From Desulfovibrionaceae bacterium UBA6814 (GTDB taxonomy: Bacteria; Desulfobacterota; Desulfovibrionia; Desulfovibrionales; Desulfovibrionaceae), in NCBI GenBank assembly GCA_002452635.1, contig DKEU01000034.1, positions 1 through 5,579 of the forward strand: a DNA stretch of 5,579 nt, in the 5' to 3' direction. Shown here in pieces: positions 1-5,411 of this stretch; position 1 is the first letter of the stretch; each line of letters starts with the position of its first letter. Below the pieces are notes generated by a model. That model worked only from the letters and a program-made list of their open reading frames with translations. It did not search any database and was not told where the DNA came from. A program made the translations under genes and the position numbers.

Positions 1-104
1 TCACGAACCGCCCCTACCCAAGAAACGGGCCTGCGCGTCGGCAGGGCTCTCTTATGTAGGGGCGGATCGCGATCCGCCCTTCTTCATTGCAGCCGCGCCT
101 TCCC
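1..104. repeat. REP-like palindromic intergenic region
   Basis: This non-coding stretch lies downstream of the PilT-like gene. The block CCGCCCCTAC at 8-17 recurs as its exact reverse complement GTAGGGGCGG at 56-65. The second copy begins a perfect 20-bp palindrome at 60-79. The window starts inside what looks like the right half of another hairpin: TCACGAACC at 1-9 could fold with a GGTT arm lying off the left edge. A weaker CCTGC/GCAGG stem sits at 30-34/41-45. Paired palindromes sharing a conserved GTAGGGGCGG edge are typical of dispersed REP/MITE-like elements. That this one is dispersed in the genome is inference. Confidence 0.55.
58..84 (+). terminator. Perfect GC-rich palindrome, possible terminator
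   Basis: Positions 60-79 form a perfect 20-bp palindrome centred on GATCGCGATC. It extends by a G-T wobble (59/80) and an A-T pair (58/81). Read on the plus strand it is followed by the pyrimidine-rich TTCTTCATT, giving a hairpin plus weak U-tract for transcripts arriving from the left. On the minus strand it lies about 25 bp after the PilT-like stop, but what follows (TACATAAG) is not a U-tract. It could block or protect the 3' end of that mRNA, but a classical intrinsic terminator on that strand is not supported. It may equally be just one arm of the repeat element. Confidence 0.35.
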
Positions 105-1319
105 CTACTCCCCGGGCGCGCGGCCCGAGATGCTGGCGATGAGGTCCTCCAGGTCGGGCTCGCCCGACACGTCGAGGGTGTCGTCGCCCGCGCCGGGGCC
201 GGGGACGTGGGCAACGGGCGCGGCGGGGTGCTGGGGCAGGCCGGCGTCGTAGTCGATCAGGGGCGAGAGGTGGGTGGGCTCGGACGCGGACTCGGGCGAG
301 GGCTTGAAGCAGACCGAGGGCGGGGTGAAGACCGGCTTCTTGTCCAGGAAGTCCGAACGGTAGCGGGCAAAGGTGAACATGCCCTGGGCCTTGTTCATCT
401 CCAGGGCGCTCTCCAACTGGGAGAGACGGTTCTCGCGGATGAGGCTGCGCAGGGCCGGGGTGCCCTTGGCGATGGACAGGAGCGGGGCGCGGAAGCCCTG
501 CTTGTCCAGGAACACCAACTGCTGCACCACCACCCCGGCCAGGCTGGTGGAGAGCTGGAAGCGGACGAATTCCTGGGCCTCGGGCGCAAAGGCGTTGCAC
601 ATGCGGTAGACGGATTCCTCCACCGTGGCGGCGTGCAGGGTGGCGAAGACCAGGTGGCCGGATTCCGCGGCGTTCAGGGTGAGGCGGATGGTCTCGGCCT
701 TGCGCAGCTCGCCCACCACGATGACGTCCGGCGCCTGGCGCAGCACGTCCAGGAGCCCCTGCTCGTAGGTCGGGAAGTGCACCCCGTGTTCGCGCTGCTC
801 CACAAAGGAGCGCAGGGAGGGCATGCGGTATTCCACCGGGTCCTCCAGGGTGACGATGTGGGCGGCGCGGTTGCGGTTGATCTCGCCCACCAGGGCGGCG
901 ATGGTGGTGGTCTTGCCGCTGCCCGTGGCCCCGCAGAAGAGCACCAGGCCGGAGCGCAGGGCGGCCAGTTCCTTGAGGTCGGGCAGCAGGTTGAGCTGGT
1001 CCAGGGTGGGAACCTTGCCGGGCAGGAAGCGCACGGCCATGGACAGGCCGCGCAACGTGCTGAAGATGTTGAGACGCAGCCGAGCGCCTTGCAGGGACAG
1101 GGCCAAGTCCACGGACCAGCGGTGGCGCAGCACGCCCTTCTGGCGCGGGTTGAGCAGGTTGGAGACGAGCTGGTCCACTTCCTGGGAGCTGAAGGTCACG
1201 TCCTTCTGCACAAAGAGCTGGCCGTGCCGGCGGCAGACCACGGGGTGCCCTCCGGCCACGTGCAGGTCGGATATCTCCTGGGCCAGACAGGCCTTGACCA
1301 ATTTCCTGAACTTCTCCAC
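105..1319 (-). CDS. PilT-like type IV pilus retraction ATPase
   Basis: Predicted cytoplasmic hexameric secretion ATPase of the PilT/PilU branch, which powers pilus retraction in characterised relatives. With the GTG at 1319 it is 404 residues. Visible in order: an N-terminal PilT domain (ISDLH near residue 16; SVDLALSLQGARLRLNIF); Walker A GATGSGKT at 130-137; Asp box VTLEDPVEY at 156-164; the PilT-style SFVEQREHG at 171-179; Walker B APDVIVVGELRK with Glu204; His box GHLVFATLHA with His229; and TPALRSLIRE, matching PilT's TPAVRNLIRE. Two oddities: the usual GExRD of Walker B reads GELRK, and residues past about 330 form a Pro/Ala-rich tail ending in an acidic helix-like segment. A GTG at 1358 would add 13 residues but has no ribosome binding site. 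No other pilus gene is in the window, so its exact role (PilT, PilU or another motor) is open. Confidence 0.9.
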   Translation of the reverse strand: MEKFRKLVKACLAQEISDLHVAGGHPVVCRRHGQLFVQKDVTFSSQEVDQLVSNLLNPRQKGVLRHRWSVDLALSLQGARLRLNIFSTLRGLSMAVRFLPGKVPTLDQLNLLPDLKELAALRSGLVLFCGATGSGKTTTIAALVGEINRNRAAHIVTLEDPVEYRMPSLRSFVEQREHGVHFPTYEQGLLDVLRQAPDVIVVGELRKAETIRLTLNAAESGHLVFATLHAATVEESVYRMCNAFAPEAQEFVRFQLSTSLAGVVVQQLVFLDKQGFRAPLLSIAKGTPALRSLIRENRLSQLESALEMNKAQGMFTFARYRSDFLDKKPVFTPPSVCFKPSPESASEPTHLSPLIDYDAGLPQHPAAPVAHVPGPGAGDDTLDVSGEPDLEDLIASISGRAPGE

Positions 1320-1328
1320 AGCGTATCT

Positions 1329-1334
1329 CTCCTT
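1329..1334 (-). promoter_or_regulatory. Start-deciding ribosome binding site, PilT-like gene
   Basis: On the minus strand AAGGAG lies 9 nt before the GTG at 1319. The alternative in-frame GTG at 1358 is preceded by CCCACTGCTACTA, which has no Shine-Dalgarno match. This favours the 404-residue product beginning VEKFRKLVKA, which also matches where PilT proteins usually start. Confidence 0.8.
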
Positions 1335-1459
1335 GCTGGCGCAGTGCCCTGTTTTCACTAGTAGCAGTGGGCCGAAATGGTGTACAGTCCCAGACTACGG
1401 ACCTTGGATACGCGTGTTGGAAAATCTCTTTTCTTTTTCAAGAAATCATCCTATGCATA

Positions 1460-1511
1460 CGCGCAATCCACACGGCAAAGGGGCAGAAAGCAAGACTTGG
1501 CGCGCATTCCA
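1460..1511. repeat. Pair of 11-bp direct repeats, possible operator
   Basis: CGCGCAATCCA at 1460-1470 and CGCGCATTCCA at 1501-1511 match at 10 of 11 positions and start 41 bp apart, close to four helical turns. They lie upstream of the binding-protein gene and within the divergent promoter region. Repeated sites on the same helix face are typical of dimeric regulator binding. No regulator is identified, and a chance match in a region this size cannot be excluded. Confidence 0.3.
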
Positions 1512-1550
1512 GAGTCTATAGGGATATAACCTAATGAATACTATATACTC
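1512..1550 (+). promoter_or_regulatory. Inverted repeat bracketing RBS and start codon
   Basis: GAGTCTATAG (1512-1521) and CTATATACTC (1541-1550) pair at 9 of 10 positions across a 19-nt loop. The loop holds the ATG at 1534, and the likely Shine-Dalgarno AGGGA (1520-1524) straddles the end of the left arm. In mRNA this could form an AU-rich hairpin partly masking ribosome entry; in DNA it could be an operator. Folding and function are inferred; only the repeat is seen directly. Confidence 0.35.
1520..1524 (+). promoter_or_regulatory. Ribosome binding site of binding-protein gene
   Basis: AGGGA lies 9 nt before the ATG at 1534, a moderate match to the Shine-Dalgarno sequence. It supports that start over the in-frame ATG at 1564, which would remove the only basic residue (Arg7) of the signal peptide n-region. 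Confidence 0.5.
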
Positions 1551-2799
1551 GCGTTTTTGCACCATGCTTTGCCTGGCCATGACCCTTTTGCTCCTGGCGG
1601 GCGCGTCTCCACAGGCGCACGCCGCAGGCCAGGAGGTGGTGCTGGGCATGTCCGCCGCCTTCACCGGGCCGTCCCGCGGCCTGGGCATTGAGCTCTACCG
1701 CGGGGCCATGGCCTATTTCCGGCACGTGAACGACACCGGGGGCCTGTACGGACGCCCCATCACCATCCGGCCCATGGACGACGGGTACAATCCCGGCCCG
1801 GCCATCCTGAACACCATCCAGCTCATCGGCCAGGACGACGTGCTGGCCCTGTTCAACTACGTGGGCACGCCCACCGTGACCCGGGTGCTGCCCCTGCTCA
1901 AGAAGTTCGAGGACCGCCACATCCTGCTCCTGTTCCCGTTCACCGGCGCCGAGCCGCAGCGCCAGCCGCCCTACGACGCCTACGTGTTCAATCTGCGCGC
2001 CTCCTACCTCCAGGAGACCTCGGCCCTGGTGGCCCGGCTGGTGGCCCTGGGCCGCACCCGCATCGCGGTGTTCTACCAGGTGGACGCCTACGGCCGCAGC
2101 GGCTGGAACGGGGTGCAACGGGCCCTGTCCACCTACGGGCTCACCATCGCGGCCGAGGCCACCTACCGCCGCGGGGCCAGCTTTGCGGACTCCATGGCCG
2201 AGCAGGTGCGCATCATCGCCAAGGCCAAGCCCGACGCGGTGGTGTCGGTGGGCTCCTACGAGGCCTGCGCAGCCTTCGTGCGCGACGCCCGGGAGGCGGG
2301 CCTGGACGTGCCCATCGCCAACATCAGCTTCGTGGGCAGCCAGAACATGCTGAACCTGCTGCGCGCCTCCTGCGAGTCGGGCAAGGCGGGGTACTGCGCG
2401 GGCCACATCATCACCCAGGTGGTGCCCAGCTACGAGGACGCCTCCCTGCCCACGGTGGCCGAGTACCGGGAGCTCATGGCCCGCTACGCGGACACGCCCC
2501 TGCCCGAGGCGGCCCGGCAGGAAGGACCGGCCTACGAACCCCTGCCCTGCTGCTTCACCAGCTTCGAGGGCTTCCTGAACGCCAAGACCCTGGTGGAGGC
2601 CCTGCGCGCCTTCGGCCGCCTGCCCCGGCGCGAGGAGTTGGCCCAGGCCCTGGAGTCCTTCACCGCCGGCGACGTGGGCCTGGGCGTGCCGGTCTCCTTC
2701 GGCCCGACCCGGCACCAGGGTTTCGATGCGGTGTACTTCACCACCCTGAGCCAGGGCGCGGTGGTTCCCATCCGCGACTGGACGGAGTGGGGCAAGTGA
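1534..2799 (+). CDS. Periplasmic substrate-binding protein, LivJ-like (Peripla_BP_6)
   Basis: A 421-residue exported protein of the type-1 periplasmic binding fold, the family that binds branched-chain amino acids, amides and related small molecules. Residues 1-30 are a Sec signal peptide: a short n-region with Arg7, a hydrophobic core TLLLLAGA, and likely cleavage after AHA30. No lipobox is present, so a soluble periplasmic protein is expected. Family marks include the first strand VVLGMSAAFTGPSRGLG (35-51), the RGAMAYFRHVNDTGGLYGRPI segment, and DDGYNP at 82-87. The second lobe includes RIAVFYQVDAYGRSG (176-190) and PDAVVSVGSYEAC. Five cysteines remain in the mature protein (245, 280, 288, 339, 340), so disulfides are possible. 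Transporter permeases or ATPases are absent nearby, and the stop codon overlaps the start of a sensor kinase. I infer a ligand-presenting role in signalling. The ligand cannot be read from sequence. Confidence 0.88.
   Translation: MNTIYSRFCTMLCLAMTLLLLAGASPQAHAAGQEVVLGMSAAFTGPSRGLGIELYRGAMAYFRHVNDTGGLYGRPITIRPMDDGYNPGPAILNTIQLIGQDDVLALFNYVGTPTVTRVLPLLKKFEDRHILLLFPFTGAEPQRQPPYDAYVFNLRASYLQETSALVARLVALGRTRIAVFYQVDAYGRSGWNGVQRALSTYGLTIAAEATYRRGASFADSMAEQVRIIAKAKPDAVVSVGSYEACAAFVRDAREAGLDVPIANISFVGSQNMLNLLRASCESGKAGYCAGHIITQVVPSYEDASLPTVAEYRELMARYADTPLPEAARQEGPAYEPLPCCFTSFEGFLNAKTLVEALRAFGRLPRREELAQALESFTAGDVGLGVPVSFGPTRHQGFDAVYFTTLSQGAVVPIRDWTEWGK
2784..2787 (+). promoter_or_regulatory. RBS setting the kinase start, inside binding-protein gene
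   Basis: GGAG lies 8 nt before the GTG at 2796, whose first bases overlap the upstream TGA stop as GTGA. The in-frame GTG at 2787 overlaps this motif and has no ribosome binding site of its own. The 2796 start is therefore preferred and implies translational coupling. Confidence 0.7.
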
Positions 2800-4664
2800 A
2801 GCTTTCGGCCCTGCACGCCCGGATGCTGACCGTCACCATCGTGCTCTTCGGGGTGGTGGCCACCCTCTCGGCCGTGCTGACCATGGACATCCTGCGCCGC
2901 CACCTGACCGACGAGTACGTGAGCAAGGGCACGGCCATTGCCGAGAGCATCGCGGCCCAGGCCGCGGAGCTCATCCTGACCCGGGACCCGGCCACCATCC
3001 AGGCGGCCATGGACCAGTACCTGCAGCTCGAGGGCGTGGCCTTCGTCTACGTGGTGGACGACACCGGCCGCCTGGTGTCCCACACCTTCTTCCCGGAGCC
3101 GCCCGCGGAGATGCTGGGGCAGCCCGGCGATCCCCAGCGCGTGAGGGTGGCGCACATGGAAACCCAGGGGACGGGCGGCCACATCCACATCGTCGCGCCC
3201 ATCCTGGCCGGGGCCGCGGGCTACGTGCACGTGGGCATGGACAAGGCCATCATCGCGCGCCACCTGTGGTCCGCGGGCCTCAAGCACGTGGGCCTCATGC
3301 TGGTGGTGTTCATGGTGTGCTCCGTGGTCCTCTACATCCTGGTGAACCGCATCTCCCGGCCGCTCACCGAGCTGACCGGATACGCCGCCCGGCTGGCGGC
3401 CAAGGATTTCGACACCCCCATGGAGATCACCGCGGGCGGCGAGGTGGGGGCCCTGGCCTGGACCATGCGCTTCATGGCCGGGGAGATTTCCGGCCTGGTG
3501 GACGGCCTCACCCGGGAGGTGGACCGCTCCACCTCGGACCTCAAGGAGACCCTGGGCCGGCTGCGGGCCATCATCGGCAACATGGCCGACGGGCTCCTGG
3601 TGCTGGGCGAGGACGGCCGCATCACCCTGGCCAACCCGGCCCTGGGCCAGATGTACGGCCTGGACCCCGCAGCCCTGGGCGGACAGGAAGCCGAGCCGTG
3701 TTTCGGGCCGGTGGTGGCGGACCTGGCCAACCAGGCCATGGAGAGCCCGGGCCGGGCCGTCGAGGCCGAGGTGCCCCTGGCCGGCAGCCGCACGGCCAAG
3801 GCCACGGCCACGGCCATCGTGGACCAGGCGGCCTGGGGCGCACCCGAAGTGCGCGGCGCGGTCATCCTTCTCCGGGACGTGACCCGGGAGAAGGAGATCG
3901 ACGCCATCAAGACCGACTTCATCACCACCGTGTCGCACGAGCTGCGCACCCCGCTCACCTCGGTGCTGGGCTTCGCCAAGCTCATCCGCCGCAAGCTGGG
4001 GCAGGAGGTGTTCCCCCGGCTGACCGACAACGGGGACTCCACCATGAAGGCGGTGCGGCAGGTGAACACCAACCTGCACATCATCGCGGCCGAGGGCCAG
4101 CGGCTCAAGTGCCTCATCGACGACGTGCTGGACATCTCCAAGATGGAGTCCGGCCGGGTGGAATGGCAGATGGCCCCGCTCAGCCTGGCCGAGGCCGCCG
4201 CGGCCGCGGCCGCGGCCACTCGGCCGCTCTGGCGCAAGAAGGGCCTGGAGTTCTCCACCGGCGTGTCCGAGGACCTGCCCACCGTGCTGGGGGACCGGGA
4301 CCGGATCCTCCAGGTGCTGGTGAACCTCATCTCCAACGCGGTGAAGTTCACCCCGTCGGGGTCGGTGCGGCTGGCCGCGGAGATGGACCGCAACCGGGTG
4401 CTGGTGCGGGTGGAGGACAGCGGCATCGGCATTGCGGCCGAATACCAGGAGCGCATCTTCGAGAAGTTCCGCCAGGCCGGGGACACCCTCACCGAGAAGC
4501 CCAAGGGCACCGGCCTGGGCCTGGCCATCTGCAAGCAGATCGTGGAGCACCACGGCGGCCGCATCTGGGTGCGCAGCGCCCCCGGCGCGGGCAGCACCTT
4601 CTACTTCACCCTGCCCATCTACGCGAATGGGACCCCGGAAACGGCCTGCGACGGCCCGGCCTGA
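2796..4664 (+). CDS. Membrane sensor histidine kinase (HAMP-PAS-HisKA-HATPase)
   Basis: A 622-residue inner-membrane kinase. Segments: TM1 about 10-32; a periplasmic domain about 33-163 with Cache/PAS-like features (VAFVYVVDDTGRLVSHT, GYVHVGMD); TM2 about 164-183; HAMP about 184-238; and a PAS domain about 253-365 (IIGNMADGLLVLGEDGRITLANPA). The HisKA domain follows, with phospho-acceptor His381 in VSHELRTPLTSVLGF. The ATPase domain has its N-box around Asn510/Asn514, G1 DSGIGIA (Asp541), F-box IFEKFRQAG and G2 GTGLGLAI (571-578), so all catalytic motifs look intact. From His381 to the DVLDISKMESG helix is about 62 residues, some 14 more than in common HisKA domains, with the extra part around EVFPRLTDNGDSTMKAVRQV. 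Positions 467-474 are eight alanines encoded by a GC-only repeat. There is no receiver domain and no adjacent response regulator. The 4-nt overlap with the binding-protein gene suggests the two proteins act together. Confidence 0.93.
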   Translation: MKLSALHARMLTVTIVLFGVVATLSAVLTMDILRRHLTDEYVSKGTAIAESIAAQAAELILTRDPATIQAAMDQYLQLEGVAFVYVVDDTGRLVSHTFFPEPPAEMLGQPGDPQRVRVAHMETQGTGGHIHIVAPILAGAAGYVHVGMDKAIIARHLWSAGLKHVGLMLVVFMVCSVVLYILVNRISRPLTELTGYAARLAAKDFDTPMEITAGGEVGALAWTMRFMAGEISGLVDGLTREVDRSTSDLKETLGRLRAIIGNMADGLLVLGEDGRITLANPALGQMYGLDPAALGGQEAEPCFGPVVADLANQAMESPGRAVEAEVPLAGSRTAKATATAIVDQAAWGAPEVRGAVILLRDVTREKEIDAIKTDFITTVSHELRTPLTSVLGFAKLIRRKLGQEVFPRLTDNGDSTMKAVRQVNTNLHIIAAEGQRLKCLIDDVLDISKMESGRVEWQMAPLSLAEAAAAAAAATRPLWRKKGLEFSTGVSEDLPTVLGDRDRILQVLVNLISNAVKFTPSGSVRLAAEMDRNRVLVRVEDSGIGIAAEYQERIFEKFRQAGDTLTEKPKGTGLGLAICKQIVEHHGGRIWVRSAPGAGSTFYFTLPIYANGTPETACDGPA

Positions 4665-4784
4665 TTCCCCCGCCCCCACTGTCCCTGCGCCGCGCCTTGG
4701 TGTAGGTTCACGCAACGGCCTGCCTTGCCGCGCCGTCCGCCAGGCGGACCCGGGCCGTGGCGCATCCAACCGCACGGGGCACAC
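4665..4784 (+). other. Short intergenic spacer with compact inverted repeat
   Basis: These 120 bp separate the kinase stop from the next start. GTCCGCC (4735-4741) and GGCGGAC (4743-4749) are perfect inverted arms around a single A, able to form a short stem. No T-run follows, so it is not a convincing terminator. No promoter with good spacing is seen. Read-through from the kinase operon into the downstream gene is therefore plausible but unproven. Confidence 0.35.
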
Positions 4785-5411
4785 GTGAACAAGATCGACG
4801 AACTGCTGGGCAGGATCGCGGCGCTGGAGAAGGAACTGGCCGAGGAGTTGCGCCAGAAGCAGGACGAACTCCTCTACACCATCCACCGCAAGAAGGTGGT
4901 GTTCGGCGAAGAGATCCGCAAGCGCCACCGGGAGCTGGCCGCCCGCTGGTCGGACTACGTGTACGACTCGGGGGTGCTCATCATCCTGACCATCCCCCTC
5001 ATCTGGGGCGCGCTCATCCCGGCCGTCATCCTGGACGTCGCCGTGGCGGCCTACCAGTGGGCCTGCTTCCCCATCTACGGCATCCCGCGGGTCAGGCGCA
5101 GCGACTACGTGGTCATCGACCGGCACGCCCTGCGCTACCTGAACGTCATCGAGAAGCTCAACTGCGCCTATTGCGGCTACTTCAACGGGGTCATGGCCTA
5201 CGTGCGGGAGGTGGCGGCGCGCACCGAGCAGTACTGGTGCCCCATCCGCCACGCCCGGCCGCTCCGGTCGGTGCACGGCCGCTACTCGCGGTTCTTCGCC
5301 TACGGCGACGCGGAAGGATACCGCCGGGGCCTGGCCCGGGTGCGCCAGGACTTCGACGACGTGCCCGAGAAGGCCGCCCGGCCCAGCCCCGGCTCGGAAT
5401 CCAAGGCCTAG
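4785..5411 (+). CDS. Conserved-looking coiled-coil membrane protein, CxxC motif
   Basis: Function not recognised. With the GTG at 4785 the product is 208 residues. A weak GGGG Shine-Dalgarno sits 5 nt upstream; a TTG at 4725 would add 20 Pro/Arg-rich residues and has no binding site. Residues 1-55 are charged and heptad-like (IDELLGRIAALEKELAEELRQ), suggesting a coiled coil. Residues about 62-99 are hydrophobic (VLIILTIPLIWGALIPAVIL, then a second stretch) and could form one long or two short membrane helices. The remainder is soluble and basic, with Cys127-x2-Cys130 in LNCAYCGYFNG and Cys152 in EQYWCPIRHA near His156, a possible metal or redox site. The C-terminus is a low-complexity Pro/Ser tail. 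I vaguely recall similar NCxYCGYxNG/TEQYWCPIKHA proteins among uncharacterised bacterial families but cannot name one. It may be co-transcribed with the kinase. Confidence 0.75.
   Translation: MNKIDELLGRIAALEKELAEELRQKQDELLYTIHRKKVVFGEEIRKRHRELAARWSDYVYDSGVLIILTIPLIWGALIPAVILDVAVAAYQWACFPIYGIPRVRRSDYVVIDRHALRYLNVIEKLNCAYCGYFNGVMAYVREVAARTEQYWCPIRHARPLRSVHGRYSRFFAYGDAEGYRRGLARVRQDFDDVPEKAARPSPGSESKA

Larger units (their letters stand above)
1320..1533. promoter_or_regulatory. AT-rich divergent intergenic region
   Basis: This 214-bp spacer separates the divergent PilT-like and binding-protein genes and must hold promoters for both. It is clearly more AT-rich than the flanking genes, especially 1417-1460 and 1512-1550. 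I looked for sigma-70 -35/-10 pairs and sigma-54 GG-N10-GC sites on both strands. Only partial matches with wrong spacing turned up, for example TTGGCG at 1497 with TATAGG at 1517, so no specific promoter is called. It also holds an 8-bp palindrome TATGCATA (1452-1459), a pair of 11-bp direct repeats, and the left arm of an inverted repeat around the downstream start codon. Confidence 0.5.

Noticed and set aside
87..1361. 424-residue plus-strand frame opposite the PilT-like gene
   Set aside because: The opposite strand has intact Walker A, Walker B and His boxes; this frame is compositionally biased and lacks motifs.
1497..1530. Possible sigma-70 promoter (TTGGCG with TATAGG or TATAAC)
   Set aside because: Spacers are 14 and 22 bp, outside the workable range, and the TATAAC is too close to the start codon.
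1531..2715. 394-residue minus-strand frame opposite the binding protein
   Set aside because: Gly/His/Ala/Val-rich shadow of a gene with a clear signal peptide and family motifs.
3266..4705. 479-residue plus-strand frame inside the kinase
   Set aside because: Gly/Pro/Arg/His-rich frameshifted reading of the kinase with no domain signature.
4701..4716. GTAGGTTCACG resembling the left-edge repeat
   Set aside because: It lacks the GGGCG core and any palindromic partner, so the similarity is probably chance.
2532..5276. 914-residue open frame on the minus strand
   Set aside because: It is antisense to three well-supported genes, His/Gly/Arg/Val-rich with no recognisable domain, and is the expected mirror of high-GC third positions.
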